DNA from: Gammaproteobacteria bacterium
Lineage (GTDB): Bacteria > Pseudomonadota > Gammaproteobacteria > SMWH01
NCBI GenBank assembly: GCA_004357005.1
Contig: SMWH01000163.1
Coordinates: 1-14,700, forward strand
Reading direction: 5' to 3'
Length of the DNA: 14,700 bases
Numbering within the stretch: the first letter of the stretch is position 1; the number at the start of each line of letters is the position of its first letter. Shown piece by piece: positions 1-6,177 of the stretch. The translations under genes and the position numbers were made by a program. A model generated the notes under the pieces. The model saw only the letters and a program-made list of their open reading frames with translations. It searched no databases and was not told the DNA's origin.

Positions 1-381
1 CGGATACAGGGCGCATACGCATGGAGGAAGCTCCTGGACACGGGGGCCCGGCTGGCTTTCGGATCGGACTTTCCCGTGGAAGGAGTCGCTCCGCTGCTGG
101 GATTCCATGCCTCGGTCGCGAGGCAGGACCTGAAGAACTGGCCCGAGGGAGGCTGGTACCCGGGAGAACGGCTCACCCGCGAAGAAGCTCTCAAGGCCTT
201 TACGCTGGATGCGGCCTATGCGGCGTTTCAGGAACGGCAGATTGGATCCCTTGAGGTGGGCAAGCGAGCTGATTTCGTTGTTCTGTCCGCCGACATCATG
301 AGTATTCCGGCGGAGGAAATTCCCGCTACCCGGGTGTTGTCCACCTGGTTGGACGGAAAACGGGTCTACGCAGCTGACTAG
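1..381 (+). CDS. Amidohydrolase family 3 (YtcJ-like), C-terminal fragment
   Basis: This is the 3' end of a gene that begins before the window; the frame is open from base 1 and stops at TAG 379-381, giving about 126 residues. The text contains GSDFPVE, a metal-site Asp motif at the end of the TIM barrel, then LTREEALKAFTLDAAYAAF, IGSLEVGKRADFVVL and a closing LDGKRVY. This order is characteristic of the C-terminal part of YtcJ-type amidohydrolases (amidohydrolase family 3), where the chain returns to the small beta-sandwich. Family members are metal-dependent hydrolases of amide or related bonds; the substrate here cannot be told. Many relatives in Gram-negatives carry a signal peptide, but the N-terminus is outside the window. 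The gene converges on the M20 peptidase with only 42 bp between them. Confidence 0.9.
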   Translation, partial: RIQGAYAWRKLLDTGARLAFGSDFPVEGVAPLLGFHASVARQDLKNWPEGGWYPGERLTREEALKAFTLDAAYAAFQERQIGSLEVGKRADFVVLSADIMSIPAEEIPATRVLSTWLDGKRVYAAD

Positions 382-423
382 CCGGCTGACGACGGCGTTC
401 CCGGATAGGCTGTCGTAGTATTG

Positions 424-1839
424 TTACCCGTTGTTTTTGCGGAAGTGGTCGTGGAGCACGCGGGCTACACAGCAGGTAAGTTTTTTGCCTGTGGGGATGT
501 GCAGGAATTCGTTCGGCCCGTGGGCGTTGGAATGGGGCCCCAACACGCCCGTTATCAGAAACTGAGCGTCGGGGTACTTGTCACCCAGCATGGCCATGAA
601 GGGGATGGTGCCGCCTTCACCCATGTAGCACGCTTCGGCGCCGAAGTATTCCAGCGATGCGTCGTTCACTGATTTCGCCAACCATTCACTCAGCTCCGGC
701 GCGTTCCAGCCGGAGGCGGCCTGGTCCGTTTCGAAATTTACTTTTGAGTTATAGGGAGGTGTCGCTTCCAGAATCTGTTTCATGGACTCGGAAGCCTGTT
801 CGCCATCAACCGTCGGCGGAAGACGCATGGACAGCTTCAGCGTCGTCACCGGGCGCGAAACATTACCGGCGTTTTCCAGCCCCGGCAAACCCTCCGCGCC
901 GATCACCGACAGTGCCGGACGCCAGGTGCGGTTGAGTACCAGTTCCGCCAGATCCTTGCCGGCGGGACGCACGCCGTCGTGGAATGGAAATTTCGTGTAG
1001 ACCCCGTCTTCGAGGACATCGGCGGCTTTTTCCGCCTGTGTGACACGTTGGCGCGGGATCTCGGCATTGAAAGCATCCGGAAGAATCCGGCCGGTGTTTT
1101 CATCTTCCAGACGACTGAGCAGTTGCCGGATGACGCGGAAGCTCGAAGGCACGATGCCGCTTGCATCACCCGAGTGCACGCCTTCGCTGATGAGCTCCAC
1201 GGTTAAATGTCCCGCCGCCATGCCGCGTAACGACGTGGTCAGCCACAGCTGATCATAATTGCCACAACCGGAATCCAGGCACACCACCAGGCTGGGTTTG
1301 CCGATCCGGTCCGCCAGCGCATCGATGTAATACGGAAGGTCGTAACTCCCGCTTTCCTCGCAGGCTTCAATGAGAATCACGCAACGGGCATGCGGGAGTT
1401 TTTGCTCCTTAAGAACGCGAATCGCCGTTAGCGACGCGAATGCAGCGTAACCGTCGTCGGCGCCTCCGCGACCATAGAGTTTCTCATTCTGAAGTACTGG
1501 CTTCCAGGGTCCGAGGCCTTCGCGCCACCCCGACATCTCGGGTTGCTTGTCCAGGTGTCCGTATAACAGAACCGTGTCGTCACCGGCGCCGGAAACCTCC
1601 ATGTAGATCAGCGGCGTGCGGCCGTCGAGACGGATAACCTCCACGCGCAATCCTTCGATGGGCTGGCTGCGGCACCATTTCTCGATCAGCATCACGGCAT
1701 CTTCCATGTAGCCGTGCTCGCTCCACTTGGGATCAAAGTGGGGGGACTTGTTGGGAATCTTGATGTATTCGACCAGTTCGGGAACGATGGACTCGTCCCA
1801 TTGGCGTTCGACCAGGCTTGCCGCTTTTCTATGGTCCAT
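424..1839 (-). CDS. M20 family metallopeptidase (dipeptidase/carboxypeptidase-like)
   Basis: A complete 471-residue protein, ATG to TAA, in the M20/M25/M40 family of di-zinc hydrolases that cleave dipeptides or remove C-terminal residues. Visible motifs are YGHLDKQPE (His95 metal ligand, Asp97), GRGGADDGYA (bridging Asp128), EACEESGS (catalytic base Glu161 with neighbouring Glu162), CLDSG (Asp189) and GPHSNAHGPNEF, with probable ligand His440. All catalytic elements seem intact, and the length fits the long M20 dipeptidases that contain the central lid/dimerisation domain. No signal peptide is visible, so it is probably cytoplasmic. I saw no good Shine-Dalgarno before the ATG, but the protein start aligns plausibly. 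It is divergent from the glutamate-cysteine ligase across 112 bp. Substrate specificity cannot be decided from sequence; ArgE or DapE activity is less likely than a general dipeptidase. Confidence 0.93.
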   Translation of the reverse strand: MDHRKAASLVERQWDESIVPELVEYIKIPNKSPHFDPKWSEHGYMEDAVMLIEKWCRSQPIEGLRVEVIRLDGRTPLIYMEVSGAGDDTVLLYGHLDKQPEMSGWREGLGPWKPVLQNEKLYGRGGADDGYAAFASLTAIRVLKEQKLPHARCVILIEACEESGSYDLPYYIDALADRIGKPSLVVCLDSGCGNYDQLWLTTSLRGMAAGHLTVELISEGVHSGDASGIVPSSFRVIRQLLSRLEDENTGRILPDAFNAEIPRQRVTQAEKAADVLEDGVYTKFPFHDGVRPAGKDLAELVLNRTWRPALSVIGAEGLPGLENAGNVSRPVTTLKLSMRLPPTVDGEQASESMKQILEATPPYNSKVNFETDQAASGWNAPELSEWLAKSVNDASLEYFGAEACYMGEGGTIPFMAMLGDKYPDAQFLITGVLGPHSNAHGPNEFLHIPTGKKLTCCVARVLHDHFRKNNG

Positions 1840-1892
1840 GACGTTCGACCCGCGTCTCAGGTTCCGAGGGCCGCTAGTTTAGCCCGAGGGTG

Positions 1893-1921
1893 TTCTACAT
1901 GCATTAGCGAAAGGCTATACA
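1893..1921 (+). promoter_or_regulatory. Putative sigma-70 promoter for the glutamate-cysteine ligase gene
   Basis: A -35-like TTCTAC (1893-1898) and a -10-like TATACA (1916-1921) are separated by 17 bp in the 112-bp divergent intergenic region. This would start transcription about 24 nt before the GTG at 1952. The -10 is good and the -35 is mediocre. It is read from sequence only. Confidence 0.4.
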
Positions 1922-1951
1922 CTGGTTCGCCCGCAAAGTCTGGTCTGCACA

Positions 1952-3310
1952 GTGAAACCCGATCCCGCCACTATCACGATTGCCGACAAGCGCCAACTGG
2001 TGGAGAACCTGGAGCAGGGCTGCAAACCGCGCCACCAATGGCGCATCGGCACCGAGCACGAAAAATTCGGCTACCGGCTGGATGATCTGCGCCCATTGGC
2101 ATACGAGGGCGAGCAGGGTATCAGAGCCATGCTCGAGGGACTGCAGCGTTTCGGTTGGGAACCGGTGCTGGAGCACGGGCTGCCCATCGCGCTGGCCCGC
2201 GAGGGGTGCTCCATTACGCTGGAACCCGGTGGGCAACTGGAACTGTCGGGTGAGATGCTCGAAACCGTCCATGAAACCTGTTCGGAGGTGCACACGCATC
2301 TTGACCAGGTTCAGCAGGTGGCGCGCGAACTCTCCGTTGGTTTCATCGGCATGGGATTCCAGCCCAAGTGGAAACGCGAAGACATACCCTGGATGCCCAA
2401 GGAGCGCTACAAGATCATGCGCCGCTACATGCAGACCGTCGGTTCACTCGGGCTGGACATGATGACGCGTACCTGCACGGTGCAGACGAATCTGGACTTC
2501 GAGTCCGAAGCGGACATGGTGCGCAAGTTCCGCGTGAGCCTGGCTCTGCAACCCGTCGCCACGGCGCTGTTTGCCAATTCGCCCTTTACAGAAGGTCAAC
2601 CTAACAGCTTCATGAGTTACCGCTCTCACGTGTGGACGGACACGGACCCGGATCGCACCGGCGTGTTGCCTTTTGTATTTGAAGACGGCATGAGCTTTGA
2701 GCGTTATGTGGAGTACATGCTCGATGTGCCCATGTACTTCGTGATGCGTAATGGTGATTACATCGACGCAGCGGGACAGTCGTTCCGGGATTTTCTGGCC
2801 GGGAAACTGCCGGTTCTTCCCGGTGAACACCCGACTCTCAAGGACTGGGCGGATCACCTGACCACCGTGTTCCCCGAAGTACGCCTGAAAACCTTCCTCG
2901 AAATGCGCGGCGCCGACGGCGGGCCATGGAGCATTCTGTGTGCGTTGCCGGCGTTGTGGGTCGGCCTGCTGTACGACAGCGAGGTGCTTGACGCCGCGTG
3001 GGATCTGGTTCGCGACTGGGACATGGCCGAGCATGAACGTCTGCGCCGTGAAGTGCCACGGCAGGCCCTGAAAGCGAAGGTAGCGCAAGCCACGATGAGA
3101 GAGTTCGCCCTCGAAGTCCTGAAACTCTCAGAAACCGGTTTGCGTCGCCGTGCCCGACTGGACAGCCAGGGTCGTGATGAAACGATTTATCTCGGGCCCC
3201 TTTTCGAAATCGTCGAAAGCGGTCGCAGCCCGGCGCTGGAGAAACTGGAACGCTTCCAGGGTCCCTGGGCGGGCGACATAGACCGCGCCTTCGCGGACTA
3301 TTCCTACTAG
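1952..3310 (+). CDS. gshA: Glutamate-cysteine ligase (plant/proteobacterial class)
   Basis: A 452-residue protein catalysing the ATP-dependent joining of L-glutamate and L-cysteine, the first step of glutathione synthesis, in the cytoplasm. It belongs to the class 3 family shared by plants, alphaproteobacteria and some gammaproteobacteria, not the E. coli GshA class. Seen in order: GTEHEKFGY (about 33-41, with the active-site acidic residues), LEPGGQLELSG (about 92-102), a TCTVQTNLDF segment (about 173), PFTEGQPNSF, MRNGDYIDAAG, FLEMRGADGGPW (about 315) and a C-terminal LRRRARLD...RDETIYLGPL segment. The length matches the family (about 450). GTG at 1952 is the furthest start that keeps the conserved N-terminus; no clear Shine-Dalgarno lies before it. 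Stop is TAG. No gshB lies beside it. The gene stands alone, divergent from the M20 peptidase. Confidence 0.93.
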   Translation: MKPDPATITIADKRQLVENLEQGCKPRHQWRIGTEHEKFGYRLDDLRPLAYEGEQGIRAMLEGLQRFGWEPVLEHGLPIALAREGCSITLEPGGQLELSGEMLETVHETCSEVHTHLDQVQQVARELSVGFIGMGFQPKWKREDIPWMPKERYKIMRRYMQTVGSLGLDMMTRTCTVQTNLDFESEADMVRKFRVSLALQPVATALFANSPFTEGQPNSFMSYRSHVWTDTDPDRTGVLPFVFEDGMSFERYVEYMLDVPMYFVMRNGDYIDAAGQSFRDFLAGKLPVLPGEHPTLKDWADHLTTVFPEVRLKTFLEMRGADGGPWSILCALPALWVGLLYDSEVLDAAWDLVRDWDMAEHERLRREVPRQALKAKVAQATMREFALEVLKLSETGLRRRARLDSQGRDETIYLGPLFEIVESGRSPALEKLERFQGPWAGDIDRAFADYSY

Positions 3311-3426
3311 GCTATCCGTTGCTTCTGGCACTGGGGGACCTGCCATACCGCGGCGTATCGTTTAAAGCTGGAGGAGTATCACTCGGGCCTTGTTGACAGG
3401 TTGGGAGGCCGCTCCCGGCGCTTGAC

Positions 3427-5052
3427 ATGAACGCGATCCACGAACACATCCACAAATCTGTCATGCCCGAATCGACACCGGTTTTGTCGCGCTATTTCGC
3501 GGAACTGAGACGCCGCAAAGTGTTCCAGGTGGCTATCGGCTACGTCCTGCTCGCCTGGGTACTCATACAGATCGCCGAAGCCACTTTCAGGCCTTTGCAA
3601 CTGCCGGAGTGGACCAACACCCTGGTGGTCGTGATTCTTCTGATGGGATTCCCCATCGCGATGGTCCTGGCCTGGGCCCTGGAAGTGACACCGGACGGTA
3701 TCCATCGCACCGCTCCGGGGTTGGACCAGGGATCCACCAGCCCTGCCGATTCCCAGCCCGAGTCTTCCATCGCCGTGTTGCCCTTTGTTGACATGAGTCC
3801 GGAGAAGGATCAGGACTATTTCTGCGAAGGCATGGCCGAGGAGATCATCAATGCCCTGGCGAGCATCAAGGGCCTGCATGTGGCTTCGCGAACGTCTGCG
3901 TTCGCCTTCAAGGATGTCAGCGAGGATATGCGGACCATCGGTCAGGCGCTGAACGTTTCCAGCGTGCTGGAAGGTAGCGTCCGCAAGGCGGGAGACCAGC
4001 TCCGGGTGACGGCGCAGCTGATCAAGGTATCCGACGGTTATCACATCTGGTCCCAACGTTTCGATCGGCGCCTCGAGGATGTGTTCGCCATCCAGGACGA
4101 GATCGCCCAGTGCGTGGTGGATGCCCTCGAGGTTCGCCTCAGCACCGGTGAGCAACTGGCGATCGAGAAGCAATCGACCGCCGACATAGGGGCCTATGAC
4201 CACTACCTGCGGGGGCGCAAATTCCTGCATCGGCTGGGGGCCAATAACCTGGCATTCGCCCGGCAGATGTTCAGCCAGGCCATTGCGCTGGATCCGGAAT
4301 TTGCGTCTGCGCACGCTGGTCTTGCCGACACCTGCTCGATGATCTGCCTGTACCTGAAGCGCGACGAAAAGGACATTCGCCAGGCGTCGGAGTCCAGCCA
4401 GCGGGCGTTGGATCTGGCTCCGGATCTGGCCGAAGCGCACGCCTCGCGTGGGCTGGCTTTGATGATCAACAGCAAATACGCCCGCGCGGAAAAGTCTTTC
4501 CGGGCCGCCATCCGGCTCAATCCCAAGTTGTTCGAACCCTATTACTACTACGCCCGTGTCTCGGTACAGCAGGGCAAGACGGAGGAGGCCATTTGCTGGT
4601 ACGAGAAGGCCAGCAAGGTGCGGCCGGAGGACTACCAGTCACTGTTACTGGCCACTGCATTGATCAGAAAAACCGGTGACAAGAAGAAAATGGAACGCTT
4701 CGCGAATGAAGGTTACAAACGCGCCATGCGACAACTGGAGGTCAATCCCGACGACGCCCGTGCCGCCTATCTCAGTGCGGTGACCCTGGTGAACTTGGGC
4801 AAGCAGGACGAAGCTCTCAGGCTGGCCGATCGGGCCCTGGCCATCGATCCCAACGATTCCTTCAGCCTCTACAACGTCAGTTGTTTGTACTCGATCCTCG
4901 GCGAGACCGAGAAGGCGCTGGATCTTCTTGAGCGGGCTGCACCGGGTCAGGCGCTGAATCGGGATTGGTGGGAGAACGACCCGGACCTCGATAACATACG
5001 CGATCATCCGCGTTTCGCCAGGCTGCTGGAAGGCATTTTCGGGAGCGGATAA
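3427..5052 (+). CDS. Membrane-anchored TolB-like/TPR protein
   Basis: A 541-residue protein. The N-terminus has a basic LRRRKVF stretch, then two hydrophobic segments (about 33-52 and 64-85) that should anchor it in the inner membrane. Residues about 113-235 match the TolB-amino-terminal-like domain found in adenylate/guanylate-cyclase-associated and OmpR-type TPR proteins: SIAVLPFVDMS, YFCEGMAEEI, VLEGSVRK and a HIWSQRFDR segment. Residues about 250-525 hold several TPR motifs, for example ALDLAPDLAEAHASRGLALM and ALAIDPNDSFSLYNVSCLY. In many relatives the same TolB-TPR block follows a cyclase or a winged-helix domain. Here neither is present and the TM pair takes that place. The role is unknown; scaffolding of a signalling or envelope complex is a guess. 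An alternative start is Met13 (3463). No strong Shine-Dalgarno is seen; GGAGG lies too far upstream. Confidence 0.85.
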   Translation: MNAIHEHIHKSVMPESTPVLSRYFAELRRRKVFQVAIGYVLLAWVLIQIAEATFRPLQLPEWTNTLVVVILLMGFPIAMVLAWALEVTPDGIHRTAPGLDQGSTSPADSQPESSIAVLPFVDMSPEKDQDYFCEGMAEEIINALASIKGLHVASRTSAFAFKDVSEDMRTIGQALNVSSVLEGSVRKAGDQLRVTAQLIKVSDGYHIWSQRFDRRLEDVFAIQDEIAQCVVDALEVRLSTGEQLAIEKQSTADIGAYDHYLRGRKFLHRLGANNLAFARQMFSQAIALDPEFASAHAGLADTCSMICLYLKRDEKDIRQASESSQRALDLAPDLAEAHASRGLALMINSKYARAEKSFRAAIRLNPKLFEPYYYYARVSVQQGKTEEAICWYEKASKVRPEDYQSLLLATALIRKTGDKKKMERFANEGYKRAMRQLEVNPDDARAAYLSAVTLVNLGKQDEALRLADRALAIDPNDSFSLYNVSCLYSILGETEKALDLLERAAPGQALNRDWWENDPDLDNIRDHPRFARLLEGIFGSG

Positions 5053-5089
5053 AAAAACCGCCCAGATTGCCGGGAGACAATCTGGACGG
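5051..5089 (-). terminator. Rho-independent terminator of the lipoprotein gene
   Basis: The stem CCAGATTG (5062-5069) pairs with CAATCTGG (5078-5085), extended by CCG/CGG across one mismatch. On the minus strand it is followed by seven T (5057-5051). It ends transcription from the leftward lipoprotein gene. The A-run overlaps the last bases of the stop codon of the convergent TPR gene. Confidence 0.8.
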
Positions 5090-5144
5090 CCGGGATGGCC
5101 AGGAAAGGGGGATCCTGACCAAAGTTAAGGACCAGAGTTAACGT

Positions 5145-5711
5145 TCAGCTCTTTCCGTCTTCGATTTTGTAGATCACCGGAACCCAGTCCCGGGTGCGCC
5201 GGCTTTCCATCGGATTGTATTTGGCGCCGAGGTAATAGCGTTTGCCAGATTCGACGTTGATATCTAAATGCCCGCGCACGTTTTGGCGGTGCTCGATGGA
5301 TCTGGCCAAGCTCGCATCGACGCGAACGACCATGGACACCACGATCTTGTGGTCGCCGGGCCGGACGTAGTAACTCAGTTGCGGCGAAACAATGTTCTTG
5401 CCGTTAATGGCAACCAGCGTTACCGGATAGACGTATTCGCCGGGTTTCAGGTTCTGGCTCACGAGTGTGCCCCGTGAACCCATTTTGGCGTTCGCCGATG
5501 AAATCGAGCCTTCGACTTCCGTGTTGATGGTCGCAGCGGCGCCCTCGTTGAAAAAGTAGTACATGCTGGGCTGGTTATGGATCGGTGAATTGGTCACCAG
5601 GGTTGCATGCGGATCGCCCGCACCGACGAATGCGCGGTGGGGGTTTGAACTGCAGGCAGCTACTACCGCCAGAGTCAGCAAAGCGAGTGAGATTTTGCCA
5701 AGGATATTCAT
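5145..5711 (-). CDS. Small outer-membrane-type lipoprotein, function unknown
   Basis: A predicted exported lipoprotein of 188 residues. I place the start at the ATG 5709-5711, because a perfect AGGAGG lies 5 nt upstream and the protein then begins MNILGKISLALLTLAVVAAC, a standard type II signal peptide with lipobox VAAC and Cys20 as the lipidated residue. A longer reading from 5750 would add 13 residues without such a ribosome site. Ser at +2 lacks the Asp inner-membrane retention signal, so outer-membrane sorting is expected. The mature part is beta-rich, with NLKPGEYVYPVTLVAING, a YYVRPGDHKIVVSM segment and ESGKRYYLGAKYNPM. This is a pattern of a small beta-sandwich lipoprotein in which PGxH/GxxY strands alternate. 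I do not recognise a named family. It has its own promoter candidate and terminator, so it is probably monocistronic. Confidence 0.88.
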   Translation of the reverse strand: MNILGKISLALLTLAVVAACSSNPHRAFVGAGDPHATLVTNSPIHNQPSMYYFFNEGAAATINTEVEGSISSANAKMGSRGTLVSQNLKPGEYVYPVTLVAINGKNIVSPQLSYYVRPGDHKIVVSMVVRVDASLARSIEHRQNVRGHLDINVESGKRYYLGAKYNPMESRRTRDWVPVIYKIEDGKS

Positions 5712-5716
5712 CGCAG

Positions 5717-5722
5717 CCTCCT
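5717..5722 (-). promoter_or_regulatory. Shine-Dalgarno site fixing the lipoprotein start
   Basis: AGGAGG on the minus strand, 5 nt before the ATG at 5711. It is the reason for choosing the internal start over the longer reading from 5750. Confidence 0.85.
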
Positions 5723-5782
5723 GAGAGCTTTCTGGAAAGTCCGTAATCAAGGTTCTGGACCCCCCGTCACCTAACTACTAAG

Positions 5783-5812
5783 ACATTAGCACTAAATCAT
5801 GGGGTTGGTCAA
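5783..5812 (-). promoter_or_regulatory. Putative sigma-70 promoter of the lipoprotein gene
   Basis: TTGACC (minus strand, 5812-5807) and TAATGT (5788-5783) are separated by 18 bp, in an AT-richer stretch between the repeats and the gene. The predicted leader is about 65 nt. The match is moderate and there is no other evidence. Confidence 0.4.
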
Positions 5813-5994
5813 TGTCTGATCAAGCTGTGCCAGGCCGCATGGACAAAGGCCTGACACCGTACCAGCGCTACGGAGACAGGCTGGATGGGATGTTGTCGAG
5901 GAGCCCGACGGGCGAGCGGCTGTGCCATCCCGCCGCCAAGGGACTCCAGGTCACTTCCGCCGGACGCCCAGGGTGCCGTGTTACTCGGGGAGCT

Positions 5995-6019
5995 CAGCGG
6001 GCGGCTTGCCGTCCCGCTG
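5995..6019 (+). other. Repeat-unit hairpin 1 (CUUG loop)
   Basis: A 25-nt inverted repeat. CAGCGGG (5995-6001) pairs with CCCGCTG (6013-6019), and CGGC (6002-6005) pairs with GCCG (6008-6011), with one bulged T at 6012. Read as plus-strand RNA, the apex is G(CUUG)C, a known very stable tetraloop. A matching hairpin lies 118 bp downstream, with compensating changes. Confidence 0.65.
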
Positions 6020-6112
6020 CAGCGGACGCCTTGCTCATGCAAGACGCCGCCGTCCGGGAACCTCTTGTCACTTCCGCCGGATGCGCGTCATTTCCGGGAT
6101 GCCTGGAGAGCT

Positions 6113-6137
6113 CAACGGCCAGCTTGCTGTGTCGTTG
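6113..6137 (+). other. Repeat-unit hairpin 2 (CUUG loop)
   Basis: The second copy of the hairpin. CAACG (6113-6117) pairs with CGTTG (6133-6137), G6118 wobble-pairs with T6132, C6119 pairs with G6131, T6130 is bulged, and CAGC (6120-6123) pairs with GCTG (6126-6129). Bulge position and G(CUUG)C apex are as in copy 1, although 7 of 25 bases differ. Confidence 0.65.
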
Positions 6138-6177
6138 CAGCGCACGCCTATCTGCAGGAACCGCTGCAGAGTTCGAC

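Larger units (their letters stand above)
5941..6174. repeat. Diverged tandem repeat of about 117 bp (two units)
   Basis: Two imperfect direct copies fill most of the gene-free stretch 5712-6177. Unit 1 is about 5941-6057 and unit 2 about 6058-6174. The identical 15-mer GTCACTTCCGCCGGA starts at 5950 and at 6067 (offset 117), and GAGCTC starts at 5990 and 6108 (offset 118, so there is a one-base indel between). A shortened third relative may lie at about 5901-5940, where GAGCCCGACGGGCG and CCGCCGCC resemble the second half of a unit; this is uncertain. The stretch lies downstream of the symporter stop and upstream of the lipoprotein promoter. I find no convincing gene in it: no frame keeps the two units together because of the indel. 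The best-conserved part of each unit is a hairpin, listed separately. Confidence 0.75.

Noticed and set aside
382..423. Weak ACGAC/GTCGT inverted repeat between the convergent amidohydrolase and peptidase genes
   Set aside because: Five base pairs with a long loop and no T-run on either strand; not a credible terminator.
3393..3421. A perfect TTGACA -35 box just before the TPR gene
   Set aside because: At 16-18 bp downstream there is only GC-rich text and a GGGAG/CTCCC hairpin, with no -10-like hexamer.
3379..4440. A 353-codon minus-strand open frame over the TPR gene
   Set aside because: Shadow of the TolB/TPR gene; no motifs and no ribosome site.
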